This document shows positions 57,186 through 64,000 of a stretch of DNA of 64,000 nt, piece by piece; the first letter of the stretch is position 1, and each line of letters starts with the position of its first letter. The position numbers and the translations under genes were made by a program. The stretch spans positions 124,001 through 188,000 of the forward strand of contig NZ_OBDO01000005.1 in assembly GCF_900215145.1 (NCBI RefSeq), written 5' to 3'. Source of the DNA: Geodermatophilus sabuli. Its GTDB lineage: Bacteria; Actinomycetota; Actinomycetes; Mycobacteriales; Geodermatophilaceae. The notes below the pieces were generated by a model that ran no database searches, had not been told where the DNA came from, and saw only the letters and a list, made by a program, of their open reading frames with translations.

Positions 57186-60062
57186 GTGGCCCCCACGAAG
57201 ACCGCGAACAACGGCACCGAGACCGCCGGCCGGACGGCCGGCGGCACCAGCACCCCTGCCCGCCGCCGCACCACGGCGGCCGGTGGTGGGCGGCCGTTGG
57301 TCATCGTGGAGTCCCCGACCAAGGCCGGGAAGATCGCCGGCTACCTGGGCAACGGCTACGTCGTCGAGGCCAGCGTCGGGCACATCCGGGACCTCCCGCG
57401 CAACGCCGCCGACGTGCCCGCCGAGCACAAGGGCGCCTCGTGGGCCCGGCTCGGGGTGGACGTCGACAACGGGTTCGAGCCGCTCTACGTGGTCAGCCCC
57501 GACCGCAAGCAGCAGGTCGGCCGGCTCAAGCAGCTGGTCAAGGACGCCAGCGAGGTCTACCTCGCGACAGACGAGGACCGCGAGGGCGAGGCCATCGCCT
57601 GGCACCTGGTCGACACGCTCAAGCCGCGGGTGCCGGTGCGCCGCATGGTGTTCCACGAGATCACCCCCGAGGCGATCGCCCGCGCCGTGGCCAACCCGCG
57701 CGAGCTGGACACCGCGCTGGTCGACGCGCAGGAGACCCGCCGCATCCTCGACCGGCTCTACGGCTACGAGGTCAGCCCCGTGCTGTGGAAGAAGGTGCTG
57801 CCGAAGCTCTCGGCCGGCCGCGTGCAGTCGGTGGCCACCCGCATCGTGGTCGAGCGGGAGCGGGAGCGGATGGCGTTCCGGTCGGCCGACTACTGGTCAC
57901 TGGAGGGCACCTTCGCCGTCGCCGAGCGCGCCGGCACCGACGAGGGGGAGCCGACGACCCTGCGGGCCCGCCTGGTCAGCGTCGACGACAGCCGCGTGGC
58001 CACCGGCCGCGACTTCGACCCCGCCACCGGTCGGGTGACCGGCGACGTCGTCCACCTCGACGAGGCCGGCGCCCGCGGGCTGGCGGCCCGGCTCGAGGGT
58101 CGGCAGGTCACCGTCAGCCGGGTGGACGAGAAGCCGTACCGGCGGCGCCCGTACGCGCCGTTCACCACCTCGACCCTGCAGATGGAGGCCGGCCGCAAGC
58201 TCGGCTGGTCCTCCGCGCAGGTCATGCGGGTCGCCCAGCGGCTGTACGAGAACGGCCACATCACCTACATGCGGACCGACTCGACCAACCTGTCCAACGA
58301 GGCGATCAACGCCGCCCGCACGCAGGCGCGGCAGCTCTACGGCGACGCGTTCGTCCCGGCCGAGGCGCGCCGCTACGCGAAGAAGGCCAAGGGCGCCCAG
58401 GAGGCGCACGAGGCGATCCGCCCCGCCGGCGACAGCTTCCGCACCCCCGGGCAGCTCGCGAGCCAGCTGGCCCGTGACGAGTTCCGGCTCTACGAGCTGA
58501 TCTGGCAGCGCACCGTGGCCTCCCAGATGGCCGACGCCGTCGGTCAGACGGTGAGCATCCGGCTGGCCGGCCGCAGCAGCACCGACGAGGCGGTCGAGTT
58601 CACCGCGAGCGGCCGCACCATCACCTTCCCGGGCTTCCTGCGCGCCTACGTCGAGTCCCGCGACGAGGGCTCGGCCGGCGGCGAGGACGACCACGGCAGC
58701 GACGACGCCGAGCGGCGGCTGCCGCGGGTGGAGCGCGGCCAGCAGCTCGACACCCGCGAACTGGAGGCCAAGGGTCACTCGACCACGCCGCCGTCCCGGT
58801 ACACCGAGCCCAGCCTGGTCGCCCGGCTCGAGGAACTCGGCATCGGCCGGCCGTCGACGTACGCGTCGATCATGCAGACCATCCAGGACCGCGGGTACGT
58901 GTGGAAGAAGGGCGCCGCGCTGGTGCCCTCCTTCGTCGCCTTCGCGGTGGTCAACCTGCTCGAGCAGCACTTCGCCCAGCTGGTCGACTACGACTTCACG
59001 GCCAGCCTGGAGGAGGAGCTCGACGAGATCGCCTCGGGCGACCTGCGCCGCGTCGACTGGCTCACCGAGTTCTACTTCGGCGGCGAGGGCCGGCACGCCG
59101 GTGCCATCGCGCAGGCCGGCGGCCTGAAGCAGGTCATCGGCCAGCGGCTGGAGGAGATCGACGCCCGCGGGATCAACTCCATCCCGCTGCGGGCCACCGG
59201 CCCCGGCGGCGAGCCGGTCCTCGTCCGCGTCGGCCGCTACGGCCCCTACCTGCAGGCCGGTGGCGAGGACGGTCCGCGGGTGAGCCTGCCCGAGGACCTC
59301 GCCCCCGACGAGCTCACCCAGGACAAGGTCGAGGAGCTGCTCGCCGCGCCGTCCAGCGACCGCGAGCTCGGCACCGATCCGGAGTCCGGGCTGCCGGTCG
59401 TGGTCAAGGCCGGCCGGTACGGCCCCTACGTCACAACGGTCGTCCCCGAGGGCAGCAAGGAGGCCCCCCGGACGGCGAGCCTCTTCTCGTCGATGTCGCC
59501 GGAGACGGTCACCCTCGACGACGCGCTGAAGCTGCTCACCCTGCCGCGCACGGTGGGGGCGGCGCCGGACGGCGAGGAGATCCAGGCGCTCAACGGTCGT
59601 TACGGGCCCTACCTCAAGAAGGGCACCGACTCCCGGTCGCTGGAGAGCGAGGACCGGCTGTTCACCGTCACCCTCGACGAGGCGCTGGCGATCTTCGCCC
59701 AGCCCAAGCAGCGGGGACGGCGAGCCGCCGCGGCGCCGCTCAAGGAGCTCGGCCCCGACCCGGTCACCGAGGGCGCGATCACCGTCCGCGAGGGCCGGTT
59801 CGGTCCGTACGTGACCGACGGCGAGACCAACGCCAGCCTGCGCAAGGGCGACGACGTCGAGACGATCACCCTGGAGCGCGCCGCCGAGCTGTTGGCCGAC
59901 CGGCGGGCCCGGCCGACGACGAAGAAGGCGACCAAGAAGAAGGCCGCCGCGAAGAAGACCCCCGCCAAGACCGCCGCGAAGAACACCGCCACCAGGACGG
60001 CGGCCAAGAAGACCACGGCGAAGAAGACGGCGGCCGGCACCGACGCCGTTCCCGCCGGCTGA
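57186..60062 (+). CDS. topA: DNA topoisomerase I
   Basis: Relaxes negative supercoils; 958 aa from GTG 57186 with AGGAG 4 bases upstream. The Toprim domain starts PLVIVESPTKAGKIAGYLGNG near residue 37 and has ATDEDREGEAIAWHL near 130. The active-site tyrosine is Tyr361 in TYMRTDSTNLS. GIGRPSTYASIMQTIQDRGYV follows at about 555. There are four C-terminal GRYGPY-type repeats instead of zinc fingers, as in actinobacteria. A Lys/Ala-rich tail (TKKATKKKAAAKKTPAKTAAK) forms the last 50 residues. The 187-bp gap before it holds no gene I can support. Confidence 0.97.
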   Translation: MAPTKTANNGTETAGRTAGGTSTPARRRTTAAGGGRPLVIVESPTKAGKIAGYLGNGYVVEASVGHIRDLPRNAADVPAEHKGASWARLGVDVDNGFEPLYVVSPDRKQQVGRLKQLVKDASEVYLATDEDREGEAIAWHLVDTLKPRVPVRRMVFHEITPEAIARAVANPRELDTALVDAQETRRILDRLYGYEVSPVLWKKVLPKLSAGRVQSVATRIVVERERERMAFRSADYWSLEGTFAVAERAGTDEGEPTTLRARLVSVDDSRVATGRDFDPATGRVTGDVVHLDEAGARGLAARLEGRQVTVSRVDEKPYRRRPYAPFTTSTLQMEAGRKLGWSSAQVMRVAQRLYENGHITYMRTDSTNLSNEAINAARTQARQLYGDAFVPAEARRYAKKAKGAQEAHEAIRPAGDSFRTPGQLASQLARDEFRLYELIWQRTVASQMADAVGQTVSIRLAGRSSTDEAVEFTASGRTITFPGFLRAYVESRDEGSAGGEDDHGSDDAERRLPRVERGQQLDTRELEAKGHSTTPPSRYTEPSLVARLEELGIGRPSTYASIMQTIQDRGYVWKKGAALVPSFVAFAVVNLLEQHFAQLVDYDFTASLEEELDEIASGDLRRVDWLTEFYFGGEGRHAGAIAQAGGLKQVIGQRLEEIDARGINSIPLRATGPGGEPVLVRVGRYGPYLQAGGEDGPRVSLPEDLAPDELTQDKVEELLAAPSSDRELGTDPESGLPVVVKAGRYGPYVTTVVPEGSKEAPRTASLFSSMSPETVTLDDALKLLTLPRTVGAAPDGEEIQALNGRYGPYLKKGTDSRSLESEDRLFTVTLDEALAIFAQPKQRGRRAAAAPLKELGPDPVTEGAITVREGRFGPYVTDGETNASLRKGDDVETITLERAAELLADRRARPTTKKATKKKAAAKKTPAKTAAKNTATRTAAKKTTAKKTAAGTDAVPAG

Positions 60063-60069
60063 GGCCGCG

Positions 60070-60834
60070 GTGGCGACGGGGGACCTCGACCCGGCGGTCT
60101 GGCAGGAGCGGCGCCGTTCGTTCGGCTCCGTCGCCGCTGGGTACGCCGCGCTGCGGCCGAGCTACCCGGCCGACGCCGTGGCGTTCCTCGTGGGGGAGCG
60201 GCCCCGGCGCGTGCTCGACCTCGGCGCCGGCACCGGGCTGCTCACCGGCGTCCTGCTCGCGGCCGGCCACGAGGTGGTCGCCGTCGAGCCGGCCGAGGGC
60301 ATGCTGGCCGAGCTGCGCGCCCGCCACCCCGGCATGACCGCCCTGGTCGGCGGGGCGGAGGCCGTCCCGCTTCCGGACGACGCCGTCGACGCCGTCGTCG
60401 CCGGCCAGGCCGCGCACTGGTTCCAGCCGGCGCCCGCGGCCGCGGAGATGCGGCGGCTGCTGCGTCCCCGTGGCGTCGTCGGGCTGGTCTGGAACACCCG
60501 CGACGAGGAGGTGCCCTGGGTCGGCGCGCTGGGCCGGGTGCTGGCCGCCGAGGCGCGCGATCACGAGGCCGACCAGCGCGTCGTCGACGACTTCGCCCGC
60601 GAGCTGGACGCGCGGGTCGAGCGGTTCCGCTCCGGTGTGGTCCAGCGGGTCACCCCGGAACAGGTGGTCGGCGGCATCGCCACCCGCAGCTACGTCGCGA
60701 CGATGGACGAGGCGCGCCGGGAGGCGTTCCTCGCCGAGGTCCGGGAGCTGCTCGCCACCCACCCCGACACCCGGGGCCGGGAGCTGGTCGAGCTGCCGTA
60801 CCGGACCGACGCCTACCGGCTCGTCCCCGGCTGA
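60070..60834 (+). CDS. Class I SAM-dependent methyltransferase
   Basis: 254 aa from GTG 60070, 7 bp after topA. RRRSFGSVAAGYAALRPSYPADAVAFL precedes motif I VLDLGAGTGLLTGVLLAAGHEVVAVEPAEGMLAELRARHP near 48-85. VVAGQAAHWFQPAPAAAEMRRLLRPRGVVGLVWN contains the HWF typical of the UbiE/Tam-like group. The substrate is unknown. Its 3' end overlaps the convergent winged-helix gene by 22 bp. Confidence 0.88.
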   Translation: MATGDLDPAVWQERRRSFGSVAAGYAALRPSYPADAVAFLVGERPRRVLDLGAGTGLLTGVLLAAGHEVVAVEPAEGMLAELRARHPGMTALVGGAEAVPLPDDAVDAVVAGQAAHWFQPAPAAAEMRRLLRPRGVVGLVWNTRDEEVPWVGALGRVLAAEARDHEADQRVVDDFARELDARVERFRSGVVQRVTPEQVVGGIATRSYVATMDEARREAFLAEVRELLATHPDTRGRELVELPYRTDAYRLVPG

Positions 60835-61154
60835 GCCGGGGGCACCGCCCCGTCGGCGATCGCCCGCAGCGCGGCCACGTGGGCGCCAAACGCCTCCCGG
60901 CCGCGCCGGCTCAGCCGCAGCCAGGTGCGCGGCCGCTTGCCCACGTAGCCCTTGCGCACCTCGACGTAGCCGGCCTTCTCCAGCGCGCTCACCGTCTTCG
61001 ACAGCATCGAGTCGCTGACCTGGACCCCGTCGCGGACGAAACCGAACTCCGCCTCGTCGGCCGACGCGAGCGTCGCCATCACCGAGAAGCGCACCGGCGC
61101 GTGGATGAGCTCGTCCAGCTCGTGCCGCGGGTGCACTCCCCGCGGACCGCTCAC
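60813..61154 (-). CDS. Winged-helix DNA-binding regulator (HTH_34/MarR-like)
   Basis: 113 aa from GTG 61154. HELDELIHAPVRFSVMATLASADEAEFGFVRDGVQVSDSMLSKTVSALEKAGYVEVRKGYVGKRPRTWLRLSRRGREAF is a one-domain winged helix, with VSDSMLSKTVSALEKAGYV as recognition helix and wing. The GTG overlaps the upstream membrane-protein stop by 4 bp. The perfect 11-bp inverted repeat at 61615-61647, upstream of that operon, is the probable operator, giving autoregulation. Confidence 0.88.
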   Translation of the reverse strand: MSGPRGVHPRHELDELIHAPVRFSVMATLASADEAEFGFVRDGVQVSDSMLSKTVSALEKAGYVEVRKGYVGKRPRTWLRLSRRGREAFGAHVAALRAIADGAVPPAQPGTSR

Positions 61155-61579
61155 CGGGGCAGCTCGCGCCACGCGCCGACCAGGCAGGGCGCGGCGACGA
61201 GGACCGCCAGCGGAGCCCAGAAGGCCCAGCCGCGGGCCGCGTCCGACGCCAGGCCCACGGCGAGCCCGACGGCGAACACCGCCGCCCACGCGCCCATCGC
61301 GAGCCCGAAGCGGCGGGCGAACCCGTGCCGGGTGGAGCGCCGGCCGGCCAGCAGGGCCAGCACCGCGCCCAGCACGGCGAAGACGAAGACCATCGCGGCG
61401 GCGAGGACGCCGCGGTCCCCGTCGGCGACCGGCTGGGCGAGGGAGAAGCCCGCGCTGGCGCAGCCCAGGGTGGCGAGGAACCCCGACGCGGCGGGGCCGG
61501 CCTCGCGGCGGACCCGGGCGTCGGCGGCGGCCGCCTCGGCCAGCAGTGCGGCGGCGGACTGGGGCGTGGGAGCGGTCAT
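61151..61579 (-). CDS. Four-helix membrane protein paired with the winged-helix regulator
   Basis: 142 aa. After an N-terminal helical soluble part, about four membrane helices are seen (GFLATLGCASAGFSLAQPV; LAAAMVFVFAVLGAVLALLAG; GAWAAVFAVGLAVGLAS; WAFWAPLAVLVAAPCLVGAW). No enzyme motifs are seen. It is first in a two-gene operon with the regulator and may be its output or a sensed component. Function unknown. Confidence 0.78.
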   Translation of the reverse strand: MTAPTPQSAAALLAEAAAADARVRREAGPAASGFLATLGCASAGFSLAQPVADGDRGVLAAAMVFVFAVLGAVLALLAGRRSTRHGFARRFGLAMGAWAAVFAVGLAVGLASDAARGWAFWAPLAVLVAAPCLVGAWRELPR

Positions 61580-61614
61580 CGGCTTCCCTTTCTACGGGCG
61601 GGGAGCCGCACTCT

Positions 61615-61647
61615 GGCAACTACTTTCCTGTAGGACAAGTAGTTGCC
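61615..61647. promoter_or_regulatory. Perfect 11-bp inverted-repeat operator upstream of the membrane/winged-helix operon
   Basis: GGCAACTACTT (61615-61625) and AAGTAGTTGCC (61637-61647) flank an 11-bp centre (TCCTGTAGGAC) that is itself nearly palindromic (TCCT..AGGA). It is AT-rich against a very GC-rich background and lies 36 bp before the membrane-protein start at 61579. It also lies 25 bp beyond the end of tam. Confidence 0.8.
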
Positions 61648-61671
61648 GAGCGGCTGACCGATGCCCCGCGC

Positions 61672-62463
61672 TCAGCCCGACCGCACACCGACGGCGAACA
61701 CCCGACGGAACGGCAGCAGCGTCGTGCCGTCCTCCCGGCGCGGGTAGGCGACCCGCAGCGCGGCGGCGTACTCCGCCTCCAGCTCGGCGGCGTCGTCCTC
61801 CTCCAGCAGCGCGAGCACCGGACGCAGCACCGTGCTGCGCACCCAGCCGAGCACCGCGTCCTGCCCGGTGAGGACGTGCAGGTACGTCGTCTCCCACGCG
61901 TCCACCGCGAGCCCGGCGCCGGACAGGACCTCGAGGTACCCGGCGGGGTCCAGCACCGCATCCGGTGCCGGGGCCGCCGGGGCCAGCGCCGCCGCCCACC
62001 GGGGCGAGCGGCACAGGTCGGCCAGCAGTGTGTGCGTCGGCGCCCGCCAGTTGCCGGGCACCTGCAGCGCCAGCCACCCGCCGGGTGCGAGGTGGCCGGC
62101 CCACCGGCGGAGCAGGCCGGCGTGCCCGGGCACCCAGTGCAGGGCGGCGTTGGTGACCAGGACGTCGACCGGACCGCCGGGCGCCCAGTCGCGCAGGTCC
62201 CCGAGCGCGAACCGCAGACGGTCGGGCACGGCGTGGGCGGCCGCCGCGGCCAGCATCTCCGGGGAGGAGTCGATCCCCGTCACCAGGGCGCCGGGCCACC
62301 GCGCGGCCAGCGAGGCGGTCAGGGCGCCGGTCCCGCAGCCCAGGTCGACGACGACCCGCGGCTCCCGCGCGCCGATCCGGCCCACCAGGTCGGCGAACGG
62401 CCGCGCGCGCTCGCCGGCGAAGCGCAGGTAGCCGCCCGGGTCCCACGCGCCGGTGCTCGTCAC
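61672..62463 (-). CDS. tam: Trans-aconitate 2-methyltransferase-like enzyme
   Basis: 263 aa from GTG 62463. WDPGGYLRFAGERARPFADLVGRIG and VVDLGCGTGALTASLAARWPGALVTGIDSSPEML match the Tam N-terminus and SAM site. ALHWVPGHAGLLRRWAGHLAPGGWLALQVPGNWRAPTH is diagnostic (LQVPxN). It detoxifies trans-aconitate by methylation in characterised members. Single gene, divergent from tmk. Confidence 0.9.
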   Translation of the reverse strand: MTSTGAWDPGGYLRFAGERARPFADLVGRIGAREPRVVVDLGCGTGALTASLAARWPGALVTGIDSSPEMLAAAAAHAVPDRLRFALGDLRDWAPGGPVDVLVTNAALHWVPGHAGLLRRWAGHLAPGGWLALQVPGNWRAPTHTLLADLCRSPRWAAALAPAAPAPDAVLDPAGYLEVLSGAGLAVDAWETTYLHVLTGQDAVLGWVRSTVLRPVLALLEEDDAAELEAEYAAALRVAYPRREDGTTLLPFRRVFAVGVRSG

Positions 62464-62565
62464 GGCCCGACCCTAGGGCCGCGCCGGCGCGGAGCGGTCG
62501 GTCGCGGCCGGTACCGTGGCGCCCGGTCCACCCGCCCCACCCACCTCCGGGAGCCCGCGATCCCC

Positions 62566-63246
62566 GTGTCCGACGCCGGCCCGCTCTCCCTGCCCGACGC
62601 GGCCGGCGGCGCGGCGACGCCCGGCCTGTTCGTCGCCTTCGAGGGCGGCGAGGGCGTCGGCAAGTCCACCCAGGTCCGGCTGCTGTGCGCGTGGCTGGCC
62701 GACGCGGGACGCCCGGCGCGGGCCACGTTCGAACCGGGCGGGACGCCGGCCGGTGCCGCCATCCGCGCGATCGTGCTCGACCGCGCGCACACCGGCCTGT
62801 CGCCGCGCGCGGAGGCACTGCTGTACGCCGCCGACCGCGCCCAGCACGCGCACGCCGTCCTGCACCCGGCGCTCGACGCCGGCGGGGTCGTGGTCACCGA
62901 CCGGTACATCGACAGCTCGCTGGCCTACCAGGGCGCCGGGCGCACCATCCCGCTGGACGACGTCGCGGCCATCTCCCGCTGGGCCACCGGCGGCCTGCGC
63001 CCGCACCTCACCGTGCTGCTGGACCTGCCGCCGGAGGTGGGCCTGGCCCGGGCCCGCGGCCGGGCGGCCGCCGACCGGCTGGAGTCGGAGTCGCTGGACT
63101 TCCACGAGCGGGTCCGGGCGACCTTCCGGGCCCTCGCCGCGGCCGACCCCGCCCGCTACCTGGTCCTCGACGCGACCCGGGGCGTCGAGGCGCTCGCCGC
63201 CGACGTCCGGACGCGGGTCGGCGCGCTGCTGGGGGTGCCCGCGTGA
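62566..63246 (+). CDS. tmk: Thymidylate kinase
   Basis: Phosphorylates dTMP; 226 aa from GTG 62566. The P-loop FVAFEGGEGVGKSTQVRLL is at 22-40, the LID/DRY region VVVTDRYIDSSLAYQGAGR (DRY) near 106 and LLDLPPEVGLARARGR near 150. The N-terminus has about 20 extra residues before the P-loop strand, so the start is slightly uncertain. Overlaps holB by 4 bp. Confidence 0.95.
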   Translation: MSDAGPLSLPDAAGGAATPGLFVAFEGGEGVGKSTQVRLLCAWLADAGRPARATFEPGGTPAGAAIRAIVLDRAHTGLSPRAEALLYAADRAQHAHAVLHPALDAGGVVVTDRYIDSSLAYQGAGRTIPLDDVAAISRWATGGLRPHLTVLLDLPPEVGLARARGRAAADRLESESLDFHERVRATFRALAAADPARYLVLDATRGVEALAADVRTRVGALLGVPA

Positions 63247-64000
63247 CCGGCGGCGTCTGGGAGGCCGTGATCGGCCAGCCCACGGTGGTCGCCGAGCTGC
63301 GCGCCGCGGTCACCGACCCGGCGGCCATGACCCACGCCTGGCTGTTCACCGGTCCGCCCGGCTCGGGCCGGTCGGTCGCCGCCCGCGCCTTCGCCGCCGC
63401 GCTGCAGTGCCCCCAGGGCGGGGACGGCACCTGCCACGACTGCCGGACCGTGCTCGCCGGCACCCACGCCGACGTCAACGTGATCGTCCCGGACGGCCTG
63501 TCGATCGGCGTCGCCGAGGCCCGTGAACTGGTCCGCGTGGCCGGGCGGGCGCCGTCCCAGGGGCGCTGGCAGGTGATCATCGTCGAGGACGCCGACCGCA
63601 TGAGCGAGGCGGCGGCCAACGCGGTGCTCAAGATGATCGAGGAGCCGCCGCCGCGGACGGTGATCATGCTCTGCGCGCCGAGCCTGCACCCGGAGGACGT
63701 GTCGGTGACCATCCGCTCCCGGTGCCGGGTGATGGGTCTCCGGACGCCGTCGGTGGAGGCCATCTCCGACGTGCTGATCCGCCGGGACGGCGTGGACCCG
63801 GCGCTGGCCGCCTGGGCCGCCGGCGCCTCCGGGGGGCACATCGGCCGCGCCCGGCGTCTGGCCCGGGACGAGGACGCGCGGCTGACCCGCAAGGCGGTGC
63901 TGGACATCCCGCTGTCGCTCGTCTCGCTCGCCGCCTGCCTGAACGCCGCGGACGACCTCGTCGGCGCGGCCCAGGAGGAGACCGACGCGGCCACCGGCGC
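63243..64000 (+). CDS. holB: DNA polymerase III delta-prime subunit, 3' end outside window
   Basis: Clamp-loader subunit. About 252 codons from GTG 63243 are visible and run off the right edge. [26 protein letters not shown] (P-loop) is near residues 31-56, then zinc-site cysteines CPQGGDGTCHDC. VIIVEDADRMSEAAANAVLKMIEEPPPRTVIMLCAPS is near 118, and TIRSRCRVMGLRTPS carries the SRC motif. The tmk-holB pair next to topA is the usual actinobacterial order. Confidence 0.95.
   Translation, partial: MTGGVWEAVIGQPTVVAELRAAVTDPAAMTHAWLFTGPPGSGRSVAARAFAAALQCPQGGDGTCHDCRTVLAGTHADVNVIVPDGLSIGVAEARELVRVAGRAPSQGRWQVIIVEDADRMSEAAANAVLKMIEEPPPRTVIMLCAPSLHPEDVSVTIRSRCRVMGLRTPSVEAISDVLIRRDGVDPALAAWAAGASGGHIGRARRLARDEDARLTRKAVLDIPLSLVSLAACLNAADDLVGAAQEETDAATG

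Overview
This window is high-GC actinobacterial chromosome. GC-rich third codon positions, GTG starts and 4-bp stop/start overlaps dominate. The gene order from about 43.9 kb onward matches the Mycobacterium tuberculosis Rv3661-to-Rv3644c neighbourhood, and an MftD homologue is present. A Geodermatophilaceae-like genus (Blastococcus, Geodermatophilus, Modestobacter) is my best guess, but that is inference from style and gene content. I saw no rRNA, tRNA, CRISPR array, insertion sequence or prophage.

From 0 to 42 kb the window is a nearly complete adenosylcobalamin factory in several transcription units. A minus-strand operon behind a cobalamin riboswitch (10428-10576) encodes a fused AAA/VWA chelatase subunit, CobO, CobB, the cobalt transporter CbiMNQO, CobE, CobC, CobT and a CysG-like CobA running off the left edge. 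Further units are plsC-cobQ, cbiB, def-cobL-cobM, cbiD diverging from cobK, cobG-cobH-cobIJ, riboswitch-cobN, and cobU-cobS with a histidine phosphatase. The pathway is a hybrid: O2-type CobG and CobN coexist with CbiD, and no CobF is visible. Between these units lie ordinary genes (AbrB-type membrane protein, LLM flavin oxidoreductase, MazF-like protein, PPOX and VOC proteins, PAS-ANTAR protein, MocR regulator, MFS transporter) and a solitary mycofactocin-maturation gene, mftD.

From 42 to 50 kb lies a Tad/Flp-type pilus locus: degenerate Fic-like protein, aldo/keto reductase, HAD-IB phosphatase, Ssd/CpaE-like ATPase, TadA, TadB, a frameshifted TadC, a DUF4244 pilin-like protein, a TadE-like protein and an Rv3654c-like protein. 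A convergent DEAH-type helicase follows. From 52 to 64 kb come a K+-independent H+-pyrophosphatase, a small coiled-coil protein coupled to a DUF1023 hydrolase, topoisomerase I, two methyltransferases, a winged-helix regulator with its membrane partner, thymidylate kinase and a truncated DNA polymerase III delta-prime gene.

The most interesting unexplained signals are these. (a) A paired TCCACA motif with an exact 19-bp period occurs at three places, upstream of ssd, the pilin-like gene and the coiled-coil/DUF1023 pair, which suggests a shared regulator. (b) A perfect 34-bp palindrome is embedded in the chelatase linker, and a long hairpin separates cobO from cobB. (c) A seven-unit 20-bp tandem array grows out of the 3' end of a TPR gene into the cobN riboswitch leader. 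(d) A one-base frameshift in tadC joins its reading frame to the next pilin-like gene. (e) Clear operator palindromes lie at the mftD and winged-helix loci, and direct repeats at the MocR gene.
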